Below, one piece after another: positions 35,687 to 43,263 of a stretch of DNA of 64,000 nt. The stretch is from an uncultured Prolixibacteraceae bacterium. Lineage in GTDB: Bacteria > Bacteroidota > Bacteroidia > Bacteroidales > Prolixibacteraceae. The translations under genes and the position numbers were made by a program. The first letter of the stretch is position 1, and the number at the start of each line of letters is the position of its first letter. Location: contig CALGIG010000111.1 of the NCBI GenBank assembly GCA_937915865.1, positions 31,907 through 95,906 on the forward strand. The letters are read 5' to 3'. Below the pieces are notes generated by a model. It did not search any database. It was not told where the DNA came from and saw only the letters and a program-made list of their open reading frames with translations.

Positions 35687-35822
35687 GAAAGAACCGGTAT
35701 TTGTTGATTTTTTCATTTCATTTTGATTATTGGACATTGGCTATTGAATATTTTGATTTATGTGTTTCGAGTTCCGTTCAATAGGCTCAGGAAACAGTTC
35801 TTCATGCTTCGTACTTCCTGCT

Positions 35823-37046
35823 TTATGTTCCATGCAAGGCTTTAATTTCCTTGATTCGTCGGGCGGCAATCACCGGATAAATTCCAACGAGCATGGTTAA
35901 TAAAAACACGCTGATGGCCTGTTGCCAAAAAACTTCGGGAGCGGTTGAAAAAAACATATAAGGTTCAAATCCAAAGTCTTCCATTAGTTTGGCAGTTTGT
36001 CCTGTTAACGGGATAGGATTTTGAGCCTGAATAAGAATTAAAGGCAGGGTGACAGCTATTCCTGAAGCAATACCTAACAGCCCAATAAACAGTGTTTCGA
36101 AAAACAGGATAACTGACAATTTCCGCTTTTGCATACCGATGGAAATCATTACGCCAAATTCTCGCCGGCGTTCAGCAATCATCATCATGATAGTTCCGAA
36201 AATTCCAAAGGCAATCACAATGTACAGGATTGCTTTCATAAGGATTCCGCCGGCACGGTCGCTCTCAATTTGCTGTACTACTTCGGGCTGCATTTCTTCC
36301 CAACTCATTATAGAATAAGGCGACTTGATTTCATTTTTCAGCGATTTCAGCATACGGTTCATCACATCGTTGTTGGCCACATTCACTACCAGCGAAGTCA
36401 GTTTGTTTTCGGCATTCAGAAACGACTGGCAGGTTTTCAGTTCCATGTAAACGATGCTTTTGTTTAATTCTGGCGAGGCGTGTTTGATAATTCCCCTGAT
36501 TGGAAATTTTCCGGCAGCGCTTACTCCGTGGTATCCTTGAGTGATGATAACCAGCGTGTCGCTTAGTCCGAGCTTCAGGTATTTGGCTAGTCCTTCGCCA
36601 ATCACTACACCGTCGTCTGTAGTTTGCAGGTATTTCCCTGAAACAATTTTACTTGCGATCCCGGTAAGCTGAGTTTCAACATCGGGTACAATGCCAAAAA
36701 TGGCAGTTCCGCGGGTCAATTCTCCGGCAGAAGCCAGTCCGAACGATTCGAGCCTAGGAATGACAAAATCGATTTCCGAATGCTTTTTCAATTGATCAAC
36801 CAGCGCCTGGTCGTAGTCGAACGAGTTGTTGATGCTTTTGTTTTCCCAGTAATCTTCCTGGTGAACCTGCATATACCCGGAGTAGAATTTCACCACAATG
36901 TCTACCATTTTATCGTACGAGCCTTCCTGCATCGAAGTCATGTAGGCCGACAGCAGTACACCAAAAAAGATGGAAGCAACGGTAATAAGCGTCCGGCGTT
37001 TGTTTCGCCAGATGTTTCGCCAAGCCAGTTTGAGATTTGTTTTCAT
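35823..37046 (-). CDS. FtsX-like ABC transporter permease
   Basis: A 407-residue permease with the same plan as its neighbour: N-terminal helix after LKLAWRNIWRNKRRTLITVAS, a periplasmic domain (about 45-265) and three C-terminal helices, with the coupling loop IAERRREFGVMISIGMQKRKL. Two different FtsX-like permeases plus one ATPase suggest a LolCDE-like heterodimer rather than a MacB homodimer. The frame opens with TTG at 37058, inside a repeat; ATG 37046 is chosen. Confidence 0.93.
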   Translation of the reverse strand: MKTNLKLAWRNIWRNKRRTLITVASIFFGVLLSAYMTSMQEGSYDKMVDIVVKFYSGYMQVHQEDYWENKSINNSFDYDQALVDQLKKHSEIDFVIPRLESFGLASAGELTRGTAIFGIVPDVETQLTGIASKIVSGKYLQTTDDGVVIGEGLAKYLKLGLSDTLVIITQGYHGVSAAGKFPIRGIIKHASPELNKSIVYMELKTCQSFLNAENKLTSLVVNVANNDVMNRMLKSLKNEIKSPYSIMSWEEMQPEVVQQIESDRAGGILMKAILYIVIAFGIFGTIMMMIAERRREFGVMISIGMQKRKLSVILFFETLFIGLLGIASGIAVTLPLILIQAQNPIPLTGQTAKLMEDFGFEPYMFFSTAPEVFWQQAISVFLLTMLVGIYPVIAARRIKEIKALHGT

Positions 37047-37079
37047 AAAGAGTTCCAAGTTTCAGGTTTCAAGCTGCAG

Positions 37080-37233
37080 GAGCCTCCCCCAACCCCTCTG
37101 ATGGAGGGGTTGTTTTGAAGGCGATGTGCGTTGATTTATCTTTTAATAGACCTATTCAATATTTTATATTCTGTCGTTTCGAACTTTTGCAGATCAAACT
37201 CCCTTCTCTTTGGAGAAGGGTTGGGGATGAGGC
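37080..37233. repeat. Composite MITE-like repeat with terminal inverted repeats
   Basis: Left end AGCCTCCCCCAACCCCTC followed by its own hairpin; right end GAGAAGGGTTGGGGATGAGGC. The ends are inverted repeats of each other (GCCTCNYCCCAACCC). About 100 AT-rich bases lie between. It separates the LolA-like gene from the first permease gene. Confidence 0.7.
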
Positions 37234-37260
37234 TTTTCCTATCAGGATTGAAGGGAAAAG

Positions 37261-38010
37261 TTATTTTATCTTTTTCATATTCTGTATCGAGAAAAAATCT
37301 TCTTTCAGCGGCACATCGAAGTCGGTGTTCTCGAATATCATGATGGTTTTCTGGCCTTTTTTATCAGCTGGGATCATTTCCATTCGCGTTGGGATCACCC
37401 GGTCGTCCATTTTTTTCACGTCGCTCAGGATTTCGGTATTCACCAACGCGCCGTCTTCGTCGTAGAACTCGGCTTTTAGCCACAAATAGTCTTTTTTGCT
37501 GATCCACATCATCACTTTGCCCCAAACCACCGGTGCATTTTCGAGGGCTGTCAACTCAATTTTATAGCATGGATAATCAGCCACCGTTTCTTCGCCAACT
37601 AATTTATGGGTATAATCCTTTACAATTGACGATTCTCGAACAAGGTCGTCGTTGGTAAAATCAGAACCCATCCACGATTGCATCATCATCGACGGCGGAA
37701 TTTTTATCATTCGCTCGATTGACGGTACCCAATTCCACATTTCATTGCCACGTTTGAGGAAAACCTGTCCTTTTTCCTTGGCCGGTGCGGTTACATAAAT
37801 AAGCGAATACTCGGTACCCAGCGCCCAGTTTTTCATAGAGATAGTACGCGACCAGGTGGGCCGTTCGATGGTCATTGAAAATGTACCCATGCTCGATTTC
37901 CCGCGAAATTTCTCGTCGGATTTGCGGACAATTTCCTTGATATCGGCTTCTTGTGCGAGAGCCGAGATAGCGAACAGGCCTAAAAGGAGTGTCATTAGTT
38001 TTGTTTTCAT
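37261..38010 (-). CDS. Outer-membrane lipoprotein-sorting protein, LolA-like
   Basis: A 249-residue periplasmic protein with signal peptide MKTKLMTLLLGLFAISALAQ. The remainder (DEKFRGKSSMGTFSMTIERPTWSRTISMKNWALG, then FLKRGNEMWNWVPSIERMIKIPPSMMMQSWMGSDFTNDDLV) matches the LolA-fold family annotated as outer-membrane lipoprotein-sorting protein (COG2834/PF17131 type). These act as hydrophobic-cargo shuttles next to MMPL/RND or ABC exporters. Its ATG overlaps the TetR stop by four bases (38007-38010), so the two are translationally coupled. Confidence 0.9.
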   Translation of the reverse strand: MKTKLMTLLLGLFAISALAQEADIKEIVRKSDEKFRGKSSMGTFSMTIERPTWSRTISMKNWALGTEYSLIYVTAPAKEKGQVFLKRGNEMWNWVPSIERMIKIPPSMMMQSWMGSDFTNDDLVRESSIVKDYTHKLVGEETVADYPCYKIELTALENAPVVWGKVMMWISKKDYLWLKAEFYDEDGALVNTEILSDVKKMDDRVIPTRMEMIPADKKGQKTIMIFENTDFDVPLKEDFFSIQNMKKIK

Positions 38011-38618
38011 ACATCTTTGTTTTTGTTTCCTGATTGAATAATCCGGAAAATTCCATCAATTACTTTTTCTTTCATTTGATCGATAGGAAAAACATCCGGG
38101 GCAACAATGGCATAGAGGAATGTACCTTCGAGCATAGCGCTGATAATCATTAAATCTCCTTCCGGATCAGAACTTCCCTTACTGGCAATAAATTCGTGCA
38201 TCATCCTGAATAAAGGTTCGCCGGCAACTGTGTATTTTTCGGAAAGATTTTCGGATACCACGGGTTGAATCATCAAGGCAAAGTAAAGTTTCCAATAACG
38301 ATGGTTGTTTTTTACCATGGCGAACGTTTTTTCGAGAAACGAAACAAATTCTTCTTCAGAAAGTACTTCATCTTTATCAGTGTCAAGCAAATCATGAACC
38401 TGATGAAACCCTTCATCAATAATTTCTTCCAGAATATCGTTTTTGCTTTCGAAATAGTTGTAGGCAAGTCCTTTTGAAATTCCACATTTTTTTGCAATCA
38501 GGCTCATTGAAGTGGTGTGAAATCCATTCTCAGCAAATAGTTCGAGTGCCGATTCTAAAATTACTTTTCGTTTTTCCTGACGGATGGCTTCAAATTGTGT
38601 GGATGTTCGTGGAGACAT
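38007..38618 (-). CDS. TetR/AcrR family transcriptional regulator
   Basis: A 203-residue repressor-type protein. The N-terminal helix-turn-helix is canonical (ILESALELFAENGFHTTSMSLIAKKCGISKGLAYNYFESKNDILEEII, about residues 19-66). The C-terminal ligand-binding domain (about 75-200) is hydrophobic and variable, so the inducer is unknown. It heads the export operon and probably represses it, since an inverted repeat overlaps its promoter. Confidence 0.94.
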   Translation of the reverse strand: MSPRTSTQFEAIRQEKRKVILESALELFAENGFHTTSMSLIAKKCGISKGLAYNYFESKNDILEEIIDEGFHQVHDLLDTDKDEVLSEEEFVSFLEKTFAMVKNNHRYWKLYFALMIQPVVSENLSEKYTVAGEPLFRMMHEFIASKGSSDPEGDLMIISAMLEGTFLYAIVAPDVFPIDQMKEKVIDGIFRIIQSGNKNKDV

Positions 38619-38637
38619 TTTAATTGATCTTATGTTT

Positions 38638-38659
38638 TTTGACTGAACGGTTGGTCAAA
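38638..38659. promoter_or_regulatory. Putative TetR operator
   Basis: TTTGAC and GTCAAA face each other across ten bases (TGAACGGTTG). The site lies 19 bases upstream of the tetR ATG and overlaps the -7 box, as expected for autorepression. Confidence 0.55.
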
Positions 38660-38663
38660 GATA
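38656..38663 (-). promoter_or_regulatory. Promoter -7 box of the TetR-export operon
   Basis: Minus strand TATCTTTG fits TAnnTTTG; CTTG lies 20 bases upstream (38684-38687). The box overlaps the right half of the putative operator. Confidence 0.55.
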
Positions 38664-38734
38664 AAACAATTGAAAATCAAAAACAAGGAAGTTTTATTTT
38701 TTTTTGAGGAAATTAAAAAGATGGGTAAATCGAA

Positions 38735-39805
38735 TTAAAATTTATTTCCTCTTATATCCTTTTTGTAGTTCTTCATGAGCTTACCAAAAGCCTTATCGCG
38801 CTTTCGGCGGTCGGCTGCCGATGATTCGAAATGTGCTTTCTCACGCTCCATTTTCAGGTAATTTTCGTACGAATTTTGGTCAATCATGCCGTTTTCAACT
38901 GCTTCCAGTACAGCACAACCTGCTTCGCCAGTATGGGTGCAGTCTTTATACCGGCAATTTTGCCCGATGCGAAGGATGATGTCAAAAGTAATCTCCAGTC
39001 CACTGCCCGAATCAGTAATGCCAACTTCGCGCATTCCTGGATTATCAATGAGTATTCCGCCAGAATTGATCACAATCAGTTCGCGGTGACTGGTCACATG
39101 GCGTCCGCGGTTTGTAGTTTCACTGATTTCGCCGGTTTGCATGATCATTTGACCTGAAAGGTTATTCAACAGGGTTGATTTTCCTACACCTGACGAGCCC
39201 AACAGGCAATAGGTTTTACCTGGTTCAATGATTGCGCGGAGCGTGTCGATGCCTTCGCTGGTTTTGTTGCTGATGGCAATTATAGGAATTTGCTTAATCC
39301 GTTGAATGATGCTTTCCCGAATTTCGGTGAGGCGTTCCTCCTGAATTAAATCGGTTTTGGTGAGCACAATAATGGGCTCTACCCGCGAAGTGTTGCATAT
39401 AGTGAGATAACGTTCAAGCCGGTTTATGTTGAAATCGCGGTCGATGGCCTGTACCAAAAAAGCGTAGTCTATGTTGGTGGCAATTATCTGTATTTCGGCG
39501 GAATGGCCTGCTGCACGTCGCGAAATGACTGATAGACGCGGAAATACCTGGTGGATAATACAAAATTCCGAATCGTAAACCGTGATGGCTACCCAGTCGC
39601 CAACGGCAGGAAAATCTTCGCGGTTCTGAGCCGAAAAGCGCAGGTTACCAGTTACTTCTGCATCTAGTTCACCTTGTTGTTCGGTATGCACCACATAACG
39701 TTCCTTGTATTCCGATGTAACACGTCCAAAATCGAATCCCTGAAGGTTATTATCTATTCGTATTTGTTCCAGTTTCTCGTTGTATCCAAAATCTGATAAG
39801 TTCAT
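38735..39805 (-). CDS. rsgA: Ribosome small subunit-dependent GTPase A
   Basis: A 356-residue circularly permuted GTPase that checks late 30S assembly. An N-terminal OB-fold is followed by the permuted G motifs: G4 VLTKTD, G1 LLGSSGVGKSTL, then G3 IDNPGMREVG. The C-terminal zinc finger has CRYKDCTHTGEAGC. It is monocistronic with a -7 box at 39855. Confidence 0.96.
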   Translation of the reverse strand: MNLSDFGYNEKLEQIRIDNNLQGFDFGRVTSEYKERYVVHTEQQGELDAEVTGNLRFSAQNREDFPAVGDWVAITVYDSEFCIIHQVFPRLSVISRRAAGHSAEIQIIATNIDYAFLVQAIDRDFNINRLERYLTICNTSRVEPIIVLTKTDLIQEERLTEIRESIIQRIKQIPIIAISNKTSEGIDTLRAIIEPGKTYCLLGSSGVGKSTLLNNLSGQMIMQTGEISETTNRGRHVTSHRELIVINSGGILIDNPGMREVGITDSGSGLEITFDIILRIGQNCRYKDCTHTGEAGCAVLEAVENGMIDQNSYENYLKMEREKAHFESSAADRRKRDKAFGKLMKNYKKDIRGNKF

Positions 39806-39854
39806 GGTTAATTAGCTGATAAGCCCTCTTGTTTCGTTGTAATTCTGTTAAAAA

Positions 39855-39862
39855 CAAATGTA
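39855..39862 (-). promoter_or_regulatory. Promoter -7 box of rsgA
   Basis: Minus strand TACATTTG, 49 bases before the ATG. Confidence 0.4.
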
Positions 39863-39882
39863 AACAATAATATTTTAAACAT

Positions 39883-39929
39883 GGAGGTTGCCCCGCAGAA
39901 ATGTAACTACTTTCCAAAAGGCAACCTCC
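39883..39929 (-). terminator. Terminator-like hairpin after the small membrane protein gene
   Basis: GGAGGTTGCC pairs perfectly with GGCAACCTCC over a 27-base loop, starting six bases past the stop of the 39936 gene. The T-tract is weak. Confidence 0.55.
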
Positions 39930-39935
39930 TTTAAA

Positions 39936-40415
39936 TCAGATTCCTTTCAAAAGTTGCATAAATTCGTTGATGTGTGCCTGTGTGTAGTTTTGAATAATCA
40001 CAAAAACAGGGACAAATGCAACAATTGCAATTAAAGAACCTTTGCCAAGCGCTTCAAAGTTGCGCTCTTTCAAAAGAAAATACAGTATCCATGATACGTT
40101 GATTGTGATGATTATGTGCGTAACATGAGCAAATAAATTTGCTGCATTCCAGGGCATTACAAACAATCCCATTGTACCATAATAATACAAGGGCAACAGC
40201 GGAATAGCCAAAAGATATTCTCTTTTGTTTTTAAGAAATAATGTATAGCACAACAGGTATGCAATTATAGCTAAAGAACAGGCGTTAAAAGCCAGCCATC
40301 TGCCGATGCTTAATTTGAGCATACCAAGAAAAAAGTACGCGCTGTTTAAAAGCGACAAGAACATAATAATAGCAAGGATTGATCCCGCGGTTTGAATTTT
40401 ATTTCTCGAACTCAT
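39936..40415 (-). CDS. Small four-helix membrane protein, unknown function
   Basis: A 159-residue integral membrane protein I cannot place in a named family. Hydrophobic segments occur at about residues 11-33, 39-60, 68-85 and 122-142, with short charged loops (KNKREY, LLKERNFEALG). No catalytic motif is visible. The start ATG at 40415 lies directly behind a 16-bp perfect palindrome and the gene ends at a hairpin, so it is a stand-alone unit. Likely a real gene given its clean membrane topology. Confidence 0.7.
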   Translation of the reverse strand: MSSRNKIQTAGSILAIIMFLSLLNSAYFFLGMLKLSIGRWLAFNACSLAIIAYLLCYTLFLKNKREYLLAIPLLPLYYYGTMGLFVMPWNAANLFAHVTHIIITINVSWILYFLLKERNFEALGKGSLIAIVAFVPVFVIIQNYTQAHINEFMQLLKGI

Positions 40416-40740
40416 TGTGATTCTTTTTTTTGTAATTACAAAATAAACCTGGTTGACCGAATTGTCAACATGTAATATGTTAATCTATAGAAAACTGAAA
40501 CCTGTCTGGAAAGGATTTTCCAAACCAAAAATCATTAACCTGTGGTTTCCTGAGATTAATTATACTGTAATTACAAATTTGAGTACGGTTCTCAAAATAC
40601 GGGTTTTAGAAATTTCGTGTGCAAATATAAGCTAAGTAAATTATCAATGTTCGTCGGAATTGCGATTTTATTTGCTTCTGTTTGTTTCTTTCTAATCACA
40701 GGAGTGGACTATTTTCTGTCATATTCGAAATAACAGTTCT
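40416..40740. other. Intergenic region with two TGTAATTACA palindromes
   Basis: A 325-bp gap between two minus-strand genes. It holds a 16-bp palindrome TTTTGTAATTACAAAA (40428-40443) and a second TGTAATTACA at 40566-40575. A 60-codon frame on the plus strand has no recognisable content and I do not call it. Confidence 0.6.
40428..40443. promoter_or_regulatory. Candidate operator palindrome
   Basis: Perfect 16-bp inverted repeat TTTTGTAATTACAAAA, 12 bases before the ATG of the membrane protein gene. Its 10-bp core recurs at 40566. Confidence 0.4.
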
Positions 40741-41406
40741 TCAGTATTTGAACGATATGCTGTTTGCCGTACCTCCTTGACAAAAGATAGTATCCGTGAA
40801 TTCCTGTTCATGGCCCCGACGAAATAGTTTCCAGCGAACAATGGTTTTCTTATCAGCATACACTTTAGTGTTGATAACCGATTTTACATTGCCGCCAACC
40901 CATCGAAGTGGCACCGTAGATGCGATGCCGTAATTGGTTATTTTGTAGGGGTATAATATTTCGCCATCCCTGTTGTTGGTAAACCAGGAAACGAATATCG
41001 TATCCTGAAAAGTGGTTCGGCTTTGTCTTTCAATTTTAATGGCCAGGTTGGTCAGTTTGCGCATATATAGGGTTAGAAACTTACCGTTCCGGTTGAGTTC
41101 AGTCATACCCAAAATGTTGTTTGAAACATCGTAAACCGAATCGCCCATTATTTCGAAATTGTAGAAATAGGTTACTTTCGACTTTCTGACCTTGTATGCA
41201 AACTTCCCTAAACTATCGGCCTTGAATTCACCAATAATAGAGAAGCCTTTGTCGTTTTCTCTGTTTCGTAATTCGTGCACAATTAGTTTACGGTTGGCAA
41301 TAGCCTCATGTGTTTTTTCGTCGAGGATTTTCCCTCGAACTTCCATAAATCCATTGCCCCAGCATCCCGAAAGAAGCAGGATAAATATAAACCCGATATG
41401 CCTCAT
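40741..41406 (-). CDS. Predicted lipoprotein with carboxypeptidase-regulatory-like N-domain
   Basis: A 221-residue lipoprotein: signal MRHIGFIFILLLSGC, lipobox cysteine at residue 15. The following part (FMEVRGKILDEKTHEAIANRKLIVHEL with GEFKADSLGKFAYKV) has the look of a carboxypeptidase-regulatory/CNA_B-like beta-sandwich common in Bacteroidota surface proteins. The rest is unassigned beta-rich sequence. The frame reaches back to 41484, but only ATG 41406 places the signal peptide at the N-terminus. Function unknown. Confidence 0.78.
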   Translation of the reverse strand: MRHIGFIFILLLSGCWGNGFMEVRGKILDEKTHEAIANRKLIVHELRNRENDKGFSIIGEFKADSLGKFAYKVRKSKVTYFYNFEIMGDSVYDVSNNILGMTELNRNGKFLTLYMRKLTNLAIKIERQSRTTFQDTIFVSWFTNNRDGEILYPYKITNYGIASTVPLRWVGGNVKSVINTKVYADKKTIVRWKLFRRGHEQEFTDTIFCQGGTANSISFKY

Positions 41407-41534
41407 TTTAAAAGCCAATGGATTGGAAGTAAGGTGATAATCGCAATATTGAACGTTTAAATTTATAAAAAATACAATAGACAAAAAAGGTGATTGATGA
41501 GAAAATTGATGTGCCTGAAAAAAGCTCGAATGAA

Positions 41535-43049
41535 TTAATTTGCACTTTTATCTTGTTTTGTAATGTCAATGGGTAAAACAAGTGTAAAGTTCGATCCTTT
41601 TCCTAATTCAGAACTTAACGTAATTTTTCCACCCATCAAACTAGCTATTCTGTCAGCAATTGTTAGTCCTACCCCAATTCCACCATATATTCTTGTATTG
41701 GAATCATCAGCTTGCCTGAAAAACTCAAAAACCTCATTTTGTTTTTCAAATGGTATGCCTATTCCAGTATCTAAGATCGAAATTGCAATGATTTTTATAT
41801 CAGGTTGAAACAATTTGATAGTGATTGATCCTTCGGTGGTATATTTTACAGCGTTATTTATAAGATTTGTAAGTGCCTCGTAGGATTTATACTTGTCAGT
41901 TATCATTTCTTTTAGCAATAATTCATCGTCGTCAATGTTGAAGAGAAGGTTGATATGTGTTTGCTTCCCTGATTTGTATAATATTTCTTTAGCAAGCCCT
42001 TTTATTTCTTCGAAGAGATCTTTAATATGTATAACCTCACTTCTTAGCTTAATACTTTTACTTTCCATCGTTGCCAGGCTAATTATGTCTTCAATAATGG
42101 CTGATAAATGAATTCCACTTTCTGAAATAATATTAGCGTAATCCAATATTTCTTTGTTTTCAGTTGAGTCGGCTATTATATTGGCAAATCCAATGATATG
42201 GTTCAACGGTGTTCTTAGTTCATGACTCATTGTTGCAAGAAATGCTGACTTGAGTCGATTACTTTCTTCAGCTTTTTCTTTTGCTGTAATTATTTCGTCC
42301 ATCAATATTTTCTTTTCGGTAACATCTCTAACTGTAACGATAATCTGAACATCTTTATCATCCTGGGTTAGCGGACTAATACTTACCTCTACTGGAAATT
42401 CTTCTCCATTTTTACGTAACCCAAATAAACTTAAACCGCTACCCATAGGCCTTTTGTATGGTTTTGATATGTAATTTTGGCGTAATCTGGGATGTTTTTC
42501 CAAATATCGTTTGGGAAGCAATATTTCAATCGTTTGGTTTTGTAATTCTTCCTTGGTGTATCCAAAAATTTTTTCTGTTTGTTGGTTTATTTCTTGTATA
42601 AGTCCATCTTTATCAATTAACAGCATCGAATCTGGAGCATTTTCTATTATATTTTTAAACCTGTCCTCTAGTTTTTTTTGTTTGGTTAGATCCTGAGTTA
42701 TTTTGGTAAACCCAATTATCTCACCGTTTTCATTGTGGATGGATGTAATTAGAATACTTCCCCAAAACTTAGAACCGTTTTTATGTAAGCGCCAGCCTTT
42801 GTCAATTGCTCTGCCTTCTCTGATGGCTGTGTCTAATAGCTTTTCAGGTTTGCAATTTTTCCTGTCTTCTTCAGTATAAAATATTCGAAAATTCTTACCG
42901 ATTATTTCTTCTTCATTATAACCTTTTATCCGTTCTGCTGCACGGTTCCAACTTTGTATAAAACCTTCTTTATCAATCATTAAAATTGCGTATTCATCGA
43001 GCTCAAACATGAGGTTTTGGATCAGTTGGTCTTGATATTTCTTGTCCAT
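41535..43049 (-). CDS. Soluble PAS sensor histidine kinase
   Basis: A 504-residue cytoplasmic kinase. Two PAS+PAC domains (about 8-125, YAILMIDKEGFIQSWNRAAERIKGY; and 130-245, APDSMLLIDKDGLIQEINQQTEKIFGY) are followed by HisKA with FLATMSHELRTPLNHIIGF (His276) and HATPase_c with DTGIGIPFEKQNEVFEFFR and GVGLTIADRI. No membrane segment or receiver. The first PAS resembles haem/FAD-type sensors in sequence pattern but cofactor residues cannot be read. No response-regulator gene is adjacent. Confidence 0.92.
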   Translation of the reverse strand: MDKKYQDQLIQNLMFELDEYAILMIDKEGFIQSWNRAAERIKGYNEEEIIGKNFRIFYTEEDRKNCKPEKLLDTAIREGRAIDKGWRLHKNGSKFWGSILITSIHNENGEIIGFTKITQDLTKQKKLEDRFKNIIENAPDSMLLIDKDGLIQEINQQTEKIFGYTKEELQNQTIEILLPKRYLEKHPRLRQNYISKPYKRPMGSGLSLFGLRKNGEEFPVEVSISPLTQDDKDVQIIVTVRDVTEKKILMDEIITAKEKAEESNRLKSAFLATMSHELRTPLNHIIGFANIIADSTENKEILDYANIISESGIHLSAIIEDIISLATMESKSIKLRSEVIHIKDLFEEIKGLAKEILYKSGKQTHINLLFNIDDDELLLKEMITDKYKSYEALTNLINNAVKYTTEGSITIKLFQPDIKIIAISILDTGIGIPFEKQNEVFEFFRQADDSNTRIYGGIGVGLTIADRIASLMGGKITLSSELGKGSNFTLVLPIDITKQDKSAN

Positions 43050-43198
43050 ATTGTTAAAGTGATGTGGAACGTTGGTTTATTTTCAGCTATGTAATTACTA
43101 TAAGTTAGATCAAAAAAAAGAGCATTAAATGTAAACAAAAATTACTGTTAAGCCAATGGGAATAAAGCTTAAGCTTTATTTGTTTTTTAGATTTACTT

Positions 43199-43228
43199 TT
43201 TGCCGGAATTTGGGATTTTGTATGTTTG
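43199..43228 (+). promoter_or_regulatory. Promoter of the MFS transporter gene
   Basis: TTTG (43199-43202), 18-base spacer, TATGTTTG (43221-43228): both Bacteroidota promoter boxes at proper spacing. It lies inside the upstream extension of the frame, which supports ATG 43264 as the start. Confidence 0.6.
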
Positions 43229-43263
43229 TTCTCAGTTTTTGTAAACCAGAAAATCGAATTGAT

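Noticed and set aside
40453..40635. 60-codon plus-strand gene in the gap
   Set aside because: No family resemblance, no promoter or good start context, biased AT-rich content; one of the palindromes lies within it.
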